DNA of 64,000 nucleotides from Parus major (Eukaryota; Chordata; Aves; Passeriformes; Paridae): NCBI RefSeq assembly GCF_001522545.3, contig NC_031771.1, positions 1,976,283-2,040,282 of the forward strand, given 5' to 3'. Position 1 is the stretch's first letter. Every line of letters begins with the position of its first letter. Shown here piece by piece: positions 1 to 12,478 of this stretch. Under the pieces are notes generated by a model, which was not told the origin of the DNA, made no database searches, and worked only from the letters and a program-made list of their open reading frames with translations. Both the position numbers and the translations under genes were made by a program.

Positions 1-1032
1 AATTAAATAGATCAGCTCTGGTCTAAATCCCTGCCTGAATTTCTCCATATAGCAGACACCATGGCTGGGCGAGCCAAACAATCTGCTGCATGGAAAAATG
101 CTTCAAAATCATAACCAGCAAAAGAACTAGAAGTGAAAAATCAAGGGAAATACTCTTGGACAACACAGAGCTCACTCACAGTCGTCCCTTTTTGTATGAT
201 CACAGACAAGACAGATTTAACTCTCACAAACTCCACATGGCACTGACACTGCCAGCATGAAAAATGTTTGTTTAGCCTCTTGTTCCCCTGCTCACAGCTC
301 CCCACCCATGCCAGGGCTGCCCAGACACCGTGGCAGACAGGCACACGCCACCTTCTGACCCCAAACCAGGATGCTCCACAGCCTTGAACACACTAATGCA
401 CTGTGAAGACTTTCAGACTCTTCTCCTAGGATTTAGACCAGAACTAGAGCTGAAAAAGAAGATACAGAGTGGGAGGGAGGGCACAAAGCTACCACAAAGC
501 CCTGTGTGCTGATCTTGAAACACTGAGCTTGCTGTTTTGTGGTCACCTGAGCTGTATTCCCACTGAAGTGGGCTTTTACATGGCACAAAGCAGAGTAATA
601 AAGCAGAGAGCAGGGCCTGGAGTGCTGTCACCTTCTCTATTTCTATCCCATAACAGCTTTCAGCTGTGCAATTCAACTGCAACACTAAGGTCCAGAAAAG
701 GGAACATTTCTGCTTTTGGCTAAGGCACCCCTCCAGCAATCCAAATGGATTAACTGAGCCTTGTACCTGCCATGTTTATGTCCTTTATGGTTCATCTGAC
801 TTCACAGGCTCCCAACAGGCAGCACCTACCTGTCCTTTTTAACGCCTCTCTATCATTTAACGATATGATATGATTGATGACATTTTGCCATTTCCTGAAG
901 CCACGTGTTCAGGACCCTTCACACAGCCTCACTCTGGGCACATTTTGAGGTCCCACCTCAGCCTGTACAGCCAGCCCAGTGGGGTGGGAGTGTTTTTTAT
1001 TGGCCAGGGAAGCATGGCAGGGTATCACTGAC
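1..1032 (-). other. SLC4A4 intron, 3' part outside window
   Basis: This is intron following the linker exon; the donor GTCAGT is at 1027-1032. I looked on the minus strand for the next exon (FCGGLIKDIKRKAPFF) and did not find it. I see no recognisable repeat. Open frames on both strands are short and unrelated to known proteins. Confidence 0.85.
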
Positions 1033-1146
1033 CTGCCTGTCCGCTGCAGCTCCTCGCAGTCGCCGTGGCCGCCGCCGCCGTGGCCCCCGTCGTGGGGCGT
1101 GTCCCCGTTCATCTGCAGGTTCTCCCCACCTGAGTACATGTTCTTC
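1033..1146 (-). CDS. SLC4A4: SLC4A4 exon: Gly/His-rich linker before the first membrane helix
   Basis: This 114-nt exon (38 codons) follows GTCCCTGCCTAG and ends at GGCAG|GTCAGT. Its G completes the preceding Arg codon, and it encodes [20 protein letters not shown] followed by [17 protein letters not shown] and the first two bases of Arg. This low-complexity linker is diagnostic of NBCe1 and joins the cytosolic domain to the first transmembrane segment, whose exon would start with FCGGL. That next exon is not in the 1032 bases that remain. The Gly/His codons make the strand locally very rich in CpG and GGC. Confidence 0.97.
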
Positions 1147-1410
1147 CTAGGCAGGGACACAGCATGTCATGAGGACCAAGAGAACCCCTAAGAGCCTGGC
1201 TAACTACCAGCTATGTTACTGTGTGCCTACAACAGCACCCCAAGAACATCAGGAAACAAGGAAGGCCTGAGAAGATCTCCAGGATTTCCTAAATAGTGAC
1301 AGACAGGTCACTCCATACACCTGGCACAACCAGAACACCGGCTTTTCCCATCCCCTTTCCACACCTCATGCCCACTGTCTTTCACCACAGAGCCCCTCTC
1401 CTGCTATCAC

Positions 1411-1565
1411 CTCTTATCTGAAGAAGGGAGAGACTTGGGGGGCTCTATCCTAATGGCTGGATCCCATTCCCCAGGGGGGAGCACGATGACTTCATCCAGA
1501 AATTCATCGATGCCTGCGATCAGGTCCTGACGGTCCTTGGCTTTATAGGCAATGTCATGGAATAC
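1411..1565 (-). CDS. SLC4A4: SLC4A4 exon: end of the folded cytosolic domain
   Basis: This 155-nt exon follows CTTTTCCTTACAG and ends at AAGAG|GTGATA. It starts in phase 0 with [20 protein letters not shown], then [20 protein letters not shown] and [11 protein letters not shown], plus two bases of Arg. The [15 protein letters not shown] motif marks the end of the cytosolic domain throughout the Na+-coupled SLC4 branch. The continuation [10 protein letters not shown] is typical of NBCe1, whereas NBCn1 and relatives have a different sequence here. Gln replaces the His of mammals in KDR-x-DL. The donor GTGATA is a weaker match than its neighbours but canonical. Confidence 0.97.
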
Positions 1566-2682
1566 CTGTAAGGAAAAGAGACTTCTTGTGGAGCAGGTTT
1601 GCATCTTCTGTGGCCCTGACTCCAGAAGCAGCTGCTGAGTTTTAGAAAATCAATTTAATTCCTTCTCAGAAACTTCTGAAGAAGTATCAGGACATGTTGC
1701 ACAAGGAGGTGTGACCCTTCCTTTGGCTGGGTAACAACAAAGATTCATTTTTTGCAGGCATATATCTAATTTTAAGCAAAATATCTATTTCTAACCTTTA
1801 AAAATGTTAGTAAAGCACAATTATCTATTTCTTCAGTGCAAAAAAGGTTTCCTCTATGTAAAGACTTTCAATTGCACTTGGAGAAGACAATTTGACAAAG
1901 CCACCTGCTTCAGTCTATCAAACCCAGATTAATTTTCAACCCTGTGACACAGAACTGATGACAATATTTACTCAAAAACAACATCACAAACTAATTTAGT
2001 GAAAGGCTCGGTATTAACCATGAAGAACAAATGGGAGAAGAGAGTGTGGGGAAAAAAGCATTAATGCTGAATTTCATAGGAATCTTCTGGACTGTGTGGA
2101 GAGGAGGTGGATGAGTGTGTGTGAGGGATGAGCTGGTGGCAGGAAGGGACTTTGGGGCTATGGAAAGCACATCACTGAGGGGCAGAAAGCAGGAGAGCTG
2201 GGAGCAGCTGAGCTGTAGCAGAGCAAAACCACACCAAGAAACAAAGCTGATGTGAATGAGCCCCAGGGACGAGGGAAGAAAGGAACTGGAAATGAATGCT
2301 GAGAGCCCAGCCCTGGCAGCGAGGGGAGCTGCTCCTGGCTAACACATAAACACTGCCTGTGCTGGGGATGCTGCACCACACACAGCCAGGGGAAGCAGTC
2401 CTGGCTATCCCTGGCTGAGGGATACTGGGACACAAGGTGATGACCACAGCACAATAAATTCAACTATTAATTCACAGCTGATAGAAAAGAGTGATTGCTG
2501 GCAGGAAAACACACAGGGTGGACAACCCCCTCCTAGAGACACGCTTCTAAAAAGCCAGAGGCAATAGTTATGTCAAGAGATGGAATAAGGAGGTAAGGTG
2601 GGTATTTCATGCCTTCCTGCTGAGCAGGCTGGAGGGAAGGTTACTGGGAGAAGCCATTTCCCATGGGAGATGCCACACCTAC
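1566..2682 (-). other. SLC4A4 intron, 1117 bp
   Basis: This intron separates the MSDE-ending exon from the VFHD exon, with a GTAGGT donor and TTACAG acceptor. Its first half in gene order is purine-rich on the plus strand (2030-2300). I see no CR1 copy or coding similarity in it. The 264-bp intron 1147-1410 next to it is likewise plain. Confidence 0.85.
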
Positions 2683-2770
2683 CTCATCCGACATCAGTGT
2701 AGCGATGGCTCGGCCGATCTCGTGATAGGACTTGGCTTTGCCCTTTGGTCCCAGCAGAATGAAGAGAAAT
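2683..2770 (-). CDS. SLC4A4: SLC4A4 exon: segment with the Arg298-equivalent residue
   Basis: This 88-nt exon runs from a GTTTTGTCAG acceptor to a GATGAG|GTAGGT donor. It begins with A, which completes the Arg codon of the preceding exon (CG|A), and then encodes 29 residues: [20 protein letters not shown] followed by AIATLMSDE. The Arg at codon 2710-2712 corresponds to human NBCe1-A Arg298, whose substitution by Ser causes proximal renal tubular acidosis; it would be residue 299 here because the A-type N terminus is one residue longer. The hydrophobic FLFILLGP stretch is a buried strand of the cytosolic domain, not a membrane helix. Confidence 0.96.
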
Positions 2771-2977
2771 CTGACAAAACCAAGAGATTGTTCCCACTTA
2801 GGATGGCAAAATGAACTGCTTAGTGCTCACACAACACCTAGACAGAATTGTGACTTTAAGAACTGTGGTCCTTGTTAGAACAGTGGCCCCAGGATAACTT
2901 GGGAGCAGAGGTTACACCCTGTGGTCAGCCATGCCCTGTGCACCACGAAAGCCTGTCCACCTCCACAGGGATTTGTT

Positions 2978-3165
2978 GCATGGAATCACAGAATAGTCTG
3001 TGCTGGAAAGGATCCTAAAGGCCATCTAGTTCCAGTCCCCTGCCATGGGCAGGGACAGCCCCTACTAGCCAGGCTCCTCCGAGCCCTGTCCAAGCTGGCC
3101 TTGGACACTTCATTTTTCACATGACCTCTCTGGGCAGCAACAACATCCAAGTCACTGCTGAAGAG
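2978..3165 (-). mobile_element. CR1 LINE 3' fragment
   Basis: The copy starts with the CR1 3' terminus in complement (AATCACAGAATAGTCTG) and continues through TAGTTCCAGTCCCCTGCCAT and a diverged CTTGGACACTTC section. It is 5'-truncated, as most CR1 copies are, and is in the same orientation as the gene. Confidence 0.85.
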
Positions 3166-4835
3166 TTTAAAAAACACCATGATATGAAACCTTTATCAGT
3201 GCAAACATACAGATGAAATAACCTCACCAGAAGCAACCATGCCCTTCCAAGGATTGGATTAAATATTATTTTATCTCCCTAACTCAAATATGATGAGGTA
3301 CCTATGGCTTACGAGGAGTACTATATCCTGACAAGTACCTTCTGTTCAAAAGAACCTGGAATCCTAAAAGAAAAAAAGGCAGCAAGTTAGTAGGACAGGA
3401 TCCATAAATACATATTGATTGGCATTACTACATAACACTTTTTAATGGAGTTCTTCACGAGGTGTTGGAGTGTTTTACTTGAGGTTCACAGGGAGGTGAG
3501 TAAGCCACACACGCCCAGGTCGCGTCCTCTGCTCTCCTCCCACCTCCTGGAACCTTCCCTGCTTTACCAGTTCTTATAAAATAACATTCAAGAAAAACTG
3601 TTCCTCAGCCAACTCCTTCCAAATCCAGGATGCAAATTAACCAAACATATTAATGATAAAAAAAAAGAGGTTCATAACTTCAGGAGTTGGTAGAACTGGA
3701 GTTGGTTGGAGTTGGAGAATGCTGCTTGGCATTCTTCTGGTTTTCCAGGAGAACCAGGCACTTTTATAACCTTCTTCTGCAATAACCCCAACCAGCTGGG
3801 CTCTTTCCCAGCGCAGAGCAACAGCACCTGAATACTCCTGCACTACTAAAACACTCTTGAAAACAAAGAGTCTGTGGCATTTTCCAAATTCTTCATCCTA
3901 ATTCAGCTCAGAACTGCCTTCAGTGGGTAGAGCAAGATCTTTTTGTGGGCCAAACACTACAGACACAAAAACATTAATGCATTTTAGATGCCCAAACTAG
4001 ATTATGTCTGCATAGATTTATTATCATTAAGCTATGAACACCTCCAGCTACAAAAGCTCTCACTCCTAACTCTGCTGTACTCCTCCTCTTCCTCTGCTGA
4101 AGGCCACTTGAGAATTCCTCCCTGCTGCACACAACACATGCTGAGCTACCCAATGCCCATTGCTGCTGCTTAACTCATTGCTAATAATGCTCCAAGGCAG
4201 GGAATGTGAGGTTCCACCAAGCTCCAAGTCTCTCAGAAGGAATAACACAATCCAATGTTTCTCTCAAGGCATTGCTAGAACAGCAACTCCCTAAGGGTTA
4301 AAGGCACCTGAACAAAGGAACCTCAGCCAAGTCCTGGAGGAAAAGTGCCTCTGCAGGGAAAAGCCTCTGTCAGGAGGCCAGGGAGGACCAGACTTCTGGA
4401 TCTGCCCCTCACTTCCCCAGTGACCTTTGGGCAAGTTATTTCACTTCATTTGAGACCTGCAGACATTGGCCTTTCCCAGCTCTGCACACCAGGCTCTGCA
4501 AGTCAGTGCAGCTTATCTCCAAAAAACATCTTCCATCTTCTCCTGGCTCATTCCTCATCTTTCTCCCCATCTTCACCGCATTAAACAGCAGCCTTGAACA
4601 CACGATGGTGCACTGCTCTGATGAAAATACAAAGCCATTCCCAAGCCATGCTGCCAGCTCAGGGCTTATCCAAATGAGGAGTCCCAAATACTGTGGGATG
4701 AAATTTGACAAGAAAACAAAAGGCCTTAAAGGTTTTCCCAATCTGATCAGTAAAAAGAAAACTCGAGAAAGGCTGGGACATCTCTATTCCAACTGCATAT
4801 CCCTGATTTTTCTATTACTAGCCCCTGGGCTCTGG

Positions 4836-5200
4836 AGCCAGGGTGGGAGAGCTGGGGGTGACCAGTCTAGAGAAGAGAAGGCTCCAGGGAGCCCCTTACA
4901 GTGCCTAAAAGAGAGGGACTTGGGACAAGGAGCTGGAGTGACAGGACAAGGGGGACAGCTTCACACTGTCAGAGGGCAAGGGTACATTGGATATTAAGAA
5001 GAAATTCTTTCCTGTGAGGGTGGTGAGGCCCTGGTTGCCCTGAGAAGCTGTGGCTGTCCCATTCCTGGAAGTGTCCAAGGCCAGGCTGGATGGGATTTGG
5101 AGCAACCTGGGAGAGTGGAAGGTGTCCCTGCCATGGCAGAGGGGTGGGAACAAGATGGTCTTTGAGTTCCTTGGTTTCCAACCCAAACCATTCCTTGCTT
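4836..5200 (+). mobile_element. CR1 LINE 3' fragment, one of the longest here
   Basis: This retains about 365 bases of the CR1 3' end, including GAGAAGAGAAGGCTCCAGGG, AAGAAATTCTTTCCTGTGAG, AAGTGTCCAAGGCCAGGCTG and the terminal TTTCCAACCCAAACCATTC. It is antisense to SLC4A4 and in the intron before the VFHD-side exons. Confidence 0.92.
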
Positions 5201-5973
5201 CTCTCTCTTCCTTAAGAGCAGGAAATGCTCACCTAACACAGCACCCCAGGCACAGGGGCTGGATTGGCCCTGAGCCAAAACCTGCAGGTTTAACCCCCTC
5301 CTGCCCTACATCAAAGCAAGGAGAGAGGCAGACACAGGTCCCACTGGCAGTACTGAGAGACCTGGCCCACAGCACCCAAACATCGCTAGAAACCCCGAGA
5401 GGCTGCAGTGCCCTGCAGGGACCGAGTGGCTTCCCAGGTCTTACCAAGAAATCAACAATTTAACAAAAGAAAAGGAGAAGAAGCCCCACAGGACAGAAGG
5501 CTGGGGATAGCAGAGGCTCCAGCTCTGACATCCTGCAGAGTCTGAGGGCTCTAAGTGCAGGCCCACGGCAGGAATGCCGGCGGCACCGGAGATGTTCCAT
5601 CACAGCTCCCCGTGGCCCTGAGGGGATTTCCTTGATTGAATTTCATAGGATGCAGCCATGGCAAATGGCTCTTCATCACTCATGAAAGCCACCTAATGAG
5701 CCTTCCTGCTTTGATTATTTGCTTTGGAGAACAGCAAATGGATAATAGTATTTCCTGGGAAAAATGCTGGCATGGAAGGACATACTGCCTTGATTAGTGC
5801 TACTGAGTAATGAGGCTGCCCAGCAATCCTGGATCCAACTTCCTGGCTCCCACCACCACAGCAAACAACACCTAACCTTCCAAGTGCTGAAAAGAACCTG
5901 GAGATATGTTTAAAAAATAGTCAGTGGGATTAGAGCTGGAAGCTGAAATGCTGAAGCACACAGAGGCCAGGAA

Positions 5974-6002
5974 TGTTGAATGAATGAATGAATGAATGAA
6001 TA
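5974..6002. repeat. (GAAT)n microsatellite
   Basis: About six perfect GAAT units lie in intron sequence. They differ from flanking DNA only by the repeat. Confidence 0.95.
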
Positions 6003-6863
6003 ACCTGCTACAAAATGAAGGCACATCTGGGTCCCCACACTCCTGCCTGAATGCCCAGTGTGTACAGACAGCTGTGGATGTGTCTGTAAGAAACCACTTA
6101 CTGCAACTCCAAGAAATACAAATACTGCTACTAGCACTGAAGAGAAAAGCTATGTCCTCTTTCCCCTTTGTCTGGTACACAGAAAGAGGCAAGGATTCCA
6201 ACAGCCATCTAACTTCCACTCCATACAAGGGCTGTGATATTGCTATGAATTCACACAGGGCAGCTTAGACAGGCAGGCATACTCCAGCAGTGACTTCAAA
6301 TATTTAAGAACACAAGACATATTGCTATTTGTGAGACTGAAATTCATTTGCTACATGAGTCACAATAAATAAAATATTTCTCTGACATTCTTCCTTGAGC
6401 CATTATGCATTACAAAGCAACAAGCCCCAGCAGAATTGTATGCCCTGGTTCACCTGACTTTTTTTTTTTTCGCCCCAGGAGGGTCAGAATTGAATCTTCC
6501 ATTTGATCTGAGCTGAAGAGGGATAATAGGTGCAGCAAAAATGTGCAGAGGGAATCTGGGATCTGTACAGAAGGGGCAGGAAAAAGGCCCCAGGACTTAA
6601 ATTCAACACTGACAGTGCCCTTTACTGCTGAGTTGTTAAGTCAGTGTGTTTGTGTAATGCTTTACTTATAACCAAACTCAGGACCAGAAAACGATGAAGC
6701 AGCTTCAGTGAGTTTTGTTACTTTACACCACCAATCCTGACGGTTCTGCACATCACGGGATGGAAAGTGCTGGGGAACATCTTCTGGCCTGTTTTTTCTA
6801 CTTCCCCAGGGGGAAATGCAGGCTCCCTGTGTGGTGCCCTGCCTTGGGGCTGGGTTTCCTTAC

Positions 6864-7021
6864 CGTGTGGGAACAGGGACCTCGGTGAGAGCTCCCAGCA
6901 TGACCGCCTGCTGCAGCCGCACGAAGGCAATGAAGGGGCTCTCCAGGAAATCCACCTCCCCCACCAGCACGTTGGAGGCCTCAGCATCACGAGGCAATTT
7001 CTTCATGAATTTATTCTTCAG
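6864..7021 (-). CDS. SLC4A4: SLC4A4 exon: N-terminal domain core
   Basis: This 158-nt exon follows a pyrimidine-rich acceptor ending CTGCTGCAG and ends at ACACG|GTAAGG. It encodes [20 protein letters not shown], then [20 protein letters not shown] and [12 protein letters not shown], plus the first two bases of Arg. These segments form the core of the SLC4 cytosolic domain and its dimer interface region, and they are among the most conserved stretches in the NBC subfamily. Glu-Ser replaces Asp-Thr of the mammalian NBCe1 at the VDFL-xx-PFIAF site, a conservative change. The frame stays open for some 740 nt upstream on the minus strand, but that extension is intron and shows no family similarity. 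Confidence 0.96.
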
Positions 7022-7184
7022 CTGCAGCAGGGAAAGAGGAAGGAAAAAAAATGGTGTCAGGCACGTTCTTGTCATCTCTGCACCTCTGTGCCCTAAGTGT
7101 GCACGCTGGAGGGCTCTGCTGTGAGCACCCTTGGTCTGGATCCAGCCATGGGGAAATGCCATCCACAGGGAATGGGAAAACACT

Positions 7185-7204
7185 GCAGCAGCAGCAGCAG
7201 CAGC
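7185..7204. repeat. (GCA)n microsatellite, CTG in the transcript
   Basis: Between six and seven GCA units lie 160 bases upstream of the acceptor for the exon at 6864-7021. In the SLC4A4 sense strand they read as CTG. Confidence 0.9.
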
Positions 7205-9431
7205 CACTGGGTTCTGTAGCTCAGCCTCTGTGAGACACCTTGGTTTGAACTTCAGCAGTGGCAGAATTAATTTGGAATTGAATCTGGAATTAAGGCTTTG
7301 GAAAAGCCTGCCCTCGGCTGGTTCCCAACCTGCCCCCTCTCCCTGGGGGATCTCTGGAGATGCTCTGGGTGTGCCTGGCGAGGGGTGAATGGAGAGGAAG
7401 GATGTACTGCCAGGAGCACCAGGGGGACACTGAACTGGGCTATGAATCCCTAATGAGCTGCATGAGGCCACTCCAGGAAGGAGAAAAATGGAAGAAGTCT
7501 TGAGAAAGCACATGAATTGATTCAACAAGAAGAAAACTGCTGGAACTATCCTACCCCTACATGCTTCAATCAGGATTACCACCAGAAGAAATAGTAAATA
7601 AGCATCAAGGAGCACTGTGGAAGAAGTCTGGAGAAGTGCTACCAGTTCTTCCACAGCATTTGGGAGCATGGTGGTGGCAAAAAAATAATGGGAAGATGGT
7701 AAATCCACAAGAAACATTTCATGTACCTCACCAGGTTGGCCATGTTGCTGAAAAATAATCATTCAGCAACACCAGGGCTGGTTTGGACACCCAGTCCAAA
7801 CCCAGGTGATTCTCTGAGCCAGAACTGAGTTGCAAGGTTTCCTGTGGCCAGCAGCTCCTGAGGCTGAAGGCTCCAGACCCTTCCCCCCTGCCCAGCACAG
7901 CAAACCACCGTCACTAATTTTAAAAAGTTGCCATTACAGTGGGGTTTTTTTATCTCCAAATGAGTTTTGCAGAACCGCTTGCCACTTTCTTAAATCATTT
8001 ATCAGACAGGTAATGAGTGCAGTCAGCACTTAAAATCCATTCTGAACCATTCCCCAAAGAAGCTTTGGAAAGATCTGGCTCCTCAGCAGCATCCAGGAAC
8101 AAGGGAGGGGCCAGGGAGCTTCACTTTCCCCTGCCAAACTGAACATCATTCCAACCCAACCACTAATGTTATGATAAAAGCCACAGGTCTCCAGCACTGT
8201 ACTTGCAAAAAAGGCACAGCAACCTCAAAATCCCAATTTCCTTAAATGCACTGTAGCACTCAGATCATCAACACCACTCTGGATCGATTGGGAATGAAAG
8301 CAGCTCCTAAGTAAACACTCCTAAGCAGCACTTAAGGAAGCCTAATTCCCCTGCAACTTGAAGCTGTCTCTGTTTTTCTGGATCTGCTCACACAGAGGTT
8401 TAAGATCACCTTCCCACAAGTTATCCCCTGACCACCTGCCTCCAGGGGTACCTTTCATGCTCCAGGCTGCTCCATCACCCCAGGATGCTTTAGAGAGCCA
8501 CTGTGGGTATGGGGAGAAACCAGGCAGGCAAAACTGCTCTCTGCATCAGGAAAAGCAGCAAAAGTAAGGGCAAATTTGGTTAACTAAACTTCCTAGAAAC
8601 TTTTCCTTTCCTCCAGAAGGGTGGCATTGGTTGTACTGGAAGACAGTAATTTTCACTGGAGCTCTGTGGAGTGAAAGTATGTCACCCAGGCTGACAGACC
8701 TCCAAACTGGGAATGTCTGCTTGCAACTGTGGAGATGAGAAGATGTTCCAACAGGAAAAGCAGGCAATCACTCCCACAGTCAATCACAGGACTGCATTCC
8801 CAAGAATGGGATCCAGCCAGCACCTCTCTGTCCATGGGTCCCCAGGAAAGGCAGGAGGGTTTCTCTTAACAAGGCCAATTTCTTTTTTAACCTCAGTGCT
8901 GGCTTTGGCACAGATCCCCTGTTGACATGGAAACACTGGGTTGAACACACAGTGTCTACACCACAACAAATAAGAAGGGTTTTGTGCCTCCCTCTGACTG
9001 CCTGTATTCATTCAGAGCCAGGCTCTTCCCACATCCAAGCCCTCTGGGAGCAGAGATAACACCAGCTCAGGAAACTCCCCTTATATCAACATACATTCCC
9101 TTTCTATATGCTGTTGCATCAGCTCAGGAATAGCAGGTCCCTGGGAAAACAGATTTCCTTTCATGTCCCCTTTATTTTACACGTTGAGGACTGAAGGAGT
9201 CCCGGTGGTTCAGCCACTTGGAGCTGCCAAGGACATTCTAACAGAGCACAGCCAAAGGATTTCTTGCAGGAGGAGGGATTGGAGTGGGAACAGCAGTAGG
9301 AACTTCCCCAGCTTCCTGTGGTCTGTTGGCACTGTAGCATCAGAGGGGCTGATAAAGCATCTGACTCTTTTCAGTCACTTTCCTTCACACATAAGCTGAA
9401 AAAAAGAGTTTTAAATGTTTTTAAAATATTA

Positions 9432-9585
9432 ATGTGGCTGCCCCATCCCTGGAAGTATCCACAGCCACGCTGGACAGGGCTTGGAGCAACCTGGGCTGGT
9501 GGAAGGTGGCCCTGACCATGGCAAGGGGTGGAACAGGATGATATTTAAGATCTCAATGCATTCTGAGATGCTGGGACTCTATGAA
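9432..9585 (+). mobile_element. CR1 LINE 3' fragment
   Basis: Characteristic parts are GCCCCATCCCTGGAAGTATC, CTTGGAGCAACCTGGGCTGG and GGGGTGGAACAGGATGAT. The tail is diverged and ends near GACTCTATGAATAC, a decayed form of the CR1 ATTCTATGA end. Confidence 0.85.
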
Positions 9586-10448
9586 TACGGTGCTAGTGAA
9601 AAACTTGATCCAACAACTTGATGTCCAGGGGCTGGAGGAATTCCCTGGCCATGAGAGGTCCTGGTTTTAGGGACATAGCTCCAGCATCACTGGTGTATCT
9701 GGCAACAGAGAGCTGGGAGCCCAGGAGAGGGCAGGAAGTCTAGAGCCTCACTTATGCATTGCTATATAGAAAAGAAGAATAAATTGTCCCAAAATGCCAC
9801 TGCTTGTCTCTCCAGGTACAAATGCCCAGGGCATTACCTGCAGCCAACACTCCTAAAATATGACAAATGAAGGCAAATCCCTTGTGTGCACTGCTACCTC
9901 AGGAGCAGTGCTCTGCCAAAACACTGAAAGGGAACACTCCTCCTCTTCCCTAATTATCTTCATAAAATGCCAAACAATCCCAAAGCAAAAAACACAAAGA
10001 AAGAGCAAACCCCAGATCTGTGGGCCCTTACTGAAGCTGTTTCTCATGGGAGCAGTTTGAGCCGGGGCCCCAGCAGCTCCTGCAGGATCCTGAGCCAGCC
10101 TCCCTGCAATCCCAATGGATCAAGCCACCATTCCCATGGCAGAGACAGCCAGCTGATGCCAACTGCCTGACTCTGCCTGGGTCCCTGGCAGTGGGGATGA
10201 ACCCAGGAGGAACCTCTGACACATCACATCTCTGACACACATGTGAAACCCAAACCTTACAACATCCAGAGACAAGGAGCAGGAACGCTCCAGATCAAAG
10301 GAGTATACTGGCTATAAACTCCCCAGGATTATTAGCTGCACCACTCCAAATAGCATTAAAGGCTGCAGAGCTCAATATTAAGGATGTAGGAAGACAGGAA
10401 AATCACTGAAGGTACAAAGAAGTTTGTATAAAAGTATTCATTAATTGT

Positions 10449-10495
10449 ATATTATATGCATATACACACACACATATATATATGTATATATTATA
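10449..10495. repeat. AT/AC microsatellite
   Basis: Mixed TATATGCATATA, (AC)5 and (AT)n tracts make a compound simple repeat in the intron. Confidence 0.9.
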
Positions 10496-12478
10496 TTCAA
10501 AGCCTTTTTTCCTCTAAAACACAGGCACACAATCCTCTATCTGTACAAAACACCAGGAATTGATTAAGGATGCAGGAAGGCAGCCCTGCTCCATGCAACT
10601 GCTATAAACTGACCTCACCCGCCGCAGCTCTTACACGCAGACAAACAAATAAAAATTGGGATATTCTGTGTCTCCAGCAGACTCCCTGCTGCCTGGATGG
10701 CCTCACTAGCTGTCCAGATTCCAGATGGGATGCCCAAATAATGACAGCCAGTCTCCCTGCTGCCAAGGCAGGCCAACCTGTTCCCTTAGCAGCTCGTGTT
10801 GTGGTAACACGATGGATTATTGCCCTGCCTCCCGTACGGCACGCTGAGTCCTGCTCAGGGAGCTGCCAGGCACCACCACAATGCCACAAACTCAATCAAG
10901 GCAGGACTCTGAATGAAAACTGAGCTCTAAGGTGATGTCTCAAGGCACAGAGGACAAGGCTCCCACTTGTGCTAAGTTCATCAGCAGGACACGGGCTAAT
11001 TAACTGAGAGGATTTTTGGAACCCTGTGCTTAGCAAGAAACTGTTCTCACTACCAGGAGCCAGGCATTCTGTACACTGCAAGTTAAAAACTCTGGAGTGT
11101 CCTTCCAGCTGCATCTATTAACTGATTTCCCAGATATCAGTTCTACCAAAACATCTATTTTTATACCCAATTCTCCACAAAAGTCCATTATCTGAATTTC
11201 CAGAAACACGGGAGGAGCAGTGGGGACCGTCTGCACCGCTGAGAGCTGCAAGGCTCAGCCCCAGCTTTGGGCTGGTGGAGCATAAAAACCCCAATTACAA
11301 TGGGATAAAAAATATAACACAGAAGTTTGTTCAATGGCAAAAAAGCTATTTAACCATCCTCCTTCTTCCCCAGGTGTGGCTGTGTGTATTAAAGGAAACT
11401 GCTATTTTAGAAAACACAACCAATACAGATGGTACTACAACACTGCATGACACTGAGGTCAGTGCAAAACACGCTGTTCCCCTTCTCTTTCCATGGAAGT
11501 GTATTTCTTTAGGCAAATATCTATTTCTTTTTACAATATTTCATTAGTCTGGACTCACTTTTCTACCTCAATTATGTTGCTGTGTCCCTTTCAGGCTGCA
11601 CTTACAGAAGACTCTGACCAGCCATTGTTGAAGGATGGGAGTCACCCCCAACTGGCCAGCAACTCTGTGCTACCCAAATAATTTTCCAAAGTGACTCTCA
11701 TTTGCATTCAGAATCACCATGGGACTAGGGAATGCTGAAAGACGCAGCCAGGCTTTGAGAATAACCCACTTTTTGAACCCAGACAAAGGTTTTTTGAAAT
11801 TTGCACAGAGACCTCATTCAGCCACCAGTTTTTCTAAGAGTTGGAATAAACTTACTCTTACCCCTCAGAACAGGCAGCCCTGGGAAAGGACGGAAACACA
11901 CACAAAGACAGCCCGTATGCCATACCCCAAACATTACCCTAGTCTAACAAAGAGGTCAAGTCTGTGGAGATTTGTCACTGGAGGCCAATTTTAACTCAAT
12001 TACTGACTGCATTTTGGAGCTGCTCTCCCACATTACCTGTCAGCACAGCCACCTTCCTGCTGGGACGTGCAGGGGGAGGTGGCACCTCTGTTCCACCAGT
12101 TGCTGCAGCAGGGACACGTTCCCCTGTGTGCTCCTGCTCTACCCCATGGTTCCCATGAATGCTCAGCCCAGGGTGCTCCTCTGCTGGCCCTTGTAACTCC
12201 TCAGCAGGAAGAGGATCCAAAATCCATCACTCCCTAGGTATTTTACCTCCTTTCTCATGGGGTTCAGCAAGATGCCATCTATGTGGTGTCACTTGCTTCA
12301 GACCTTGCAGGAGATTAACCTGCTGTTTCCAAGGGTTGGTGATTAAAGAGTGGAGGAACCACTCAGAGGACTCGACAATACTCACTCCTCTTCTTCTTCA
12401 GGTACAGTGGAGCCCTTCCCCCAACATCCAGCTCCTCTCCAAACACATCCCTGAGTGAATGCTGGACCTGGAGCTTAC

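Larger units (their letters stand above)
2771..6863 (-). other. SLC4A4 intron, 4093 bp
   Basis: This intron contains two CR1 fragments (2978-3165 and 4836-5200), a GAAT microsatellite near 5974-6001 and a short poly(T) at 6460-6471. A stretch around 5625-5830 is rich in TAAT and GATTA motifs and free of repeats, so it could be conserved noncoding DNA. No coding sequence is apparent. Confidence 0.85.
7022..12478 (-). other. SLC4A4 intron, 5457 bp
   Basis: This intron holds a short CAG/CTG tract at 7185-7204, one CR1 fragment at 9432-9585 and an AT/AC microsatellite at 10449-10495. The remaining sequence is unremarkable, and none of its open frames resembles a known protein. Confidence 0.85.

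Noticed and set aside
1..1032. Search for the next SLC4A4 exon (first transmembrane segment)
   Set aside because: No minus-strand reading matches the expected peptide; that exon must lie outside the window.
7185..7204. CTG repeat as a possible expansion locus
   Set aside because: Six to seven units are far below lengths that behave unstably.
7022..7762. Upstream continuation of the open frame containing the exon at 6864-7021
   Set aside because: Family similarity stops exactly at the CTGCTGCAG acceptor, and the extension has no SLC4 resemblance.
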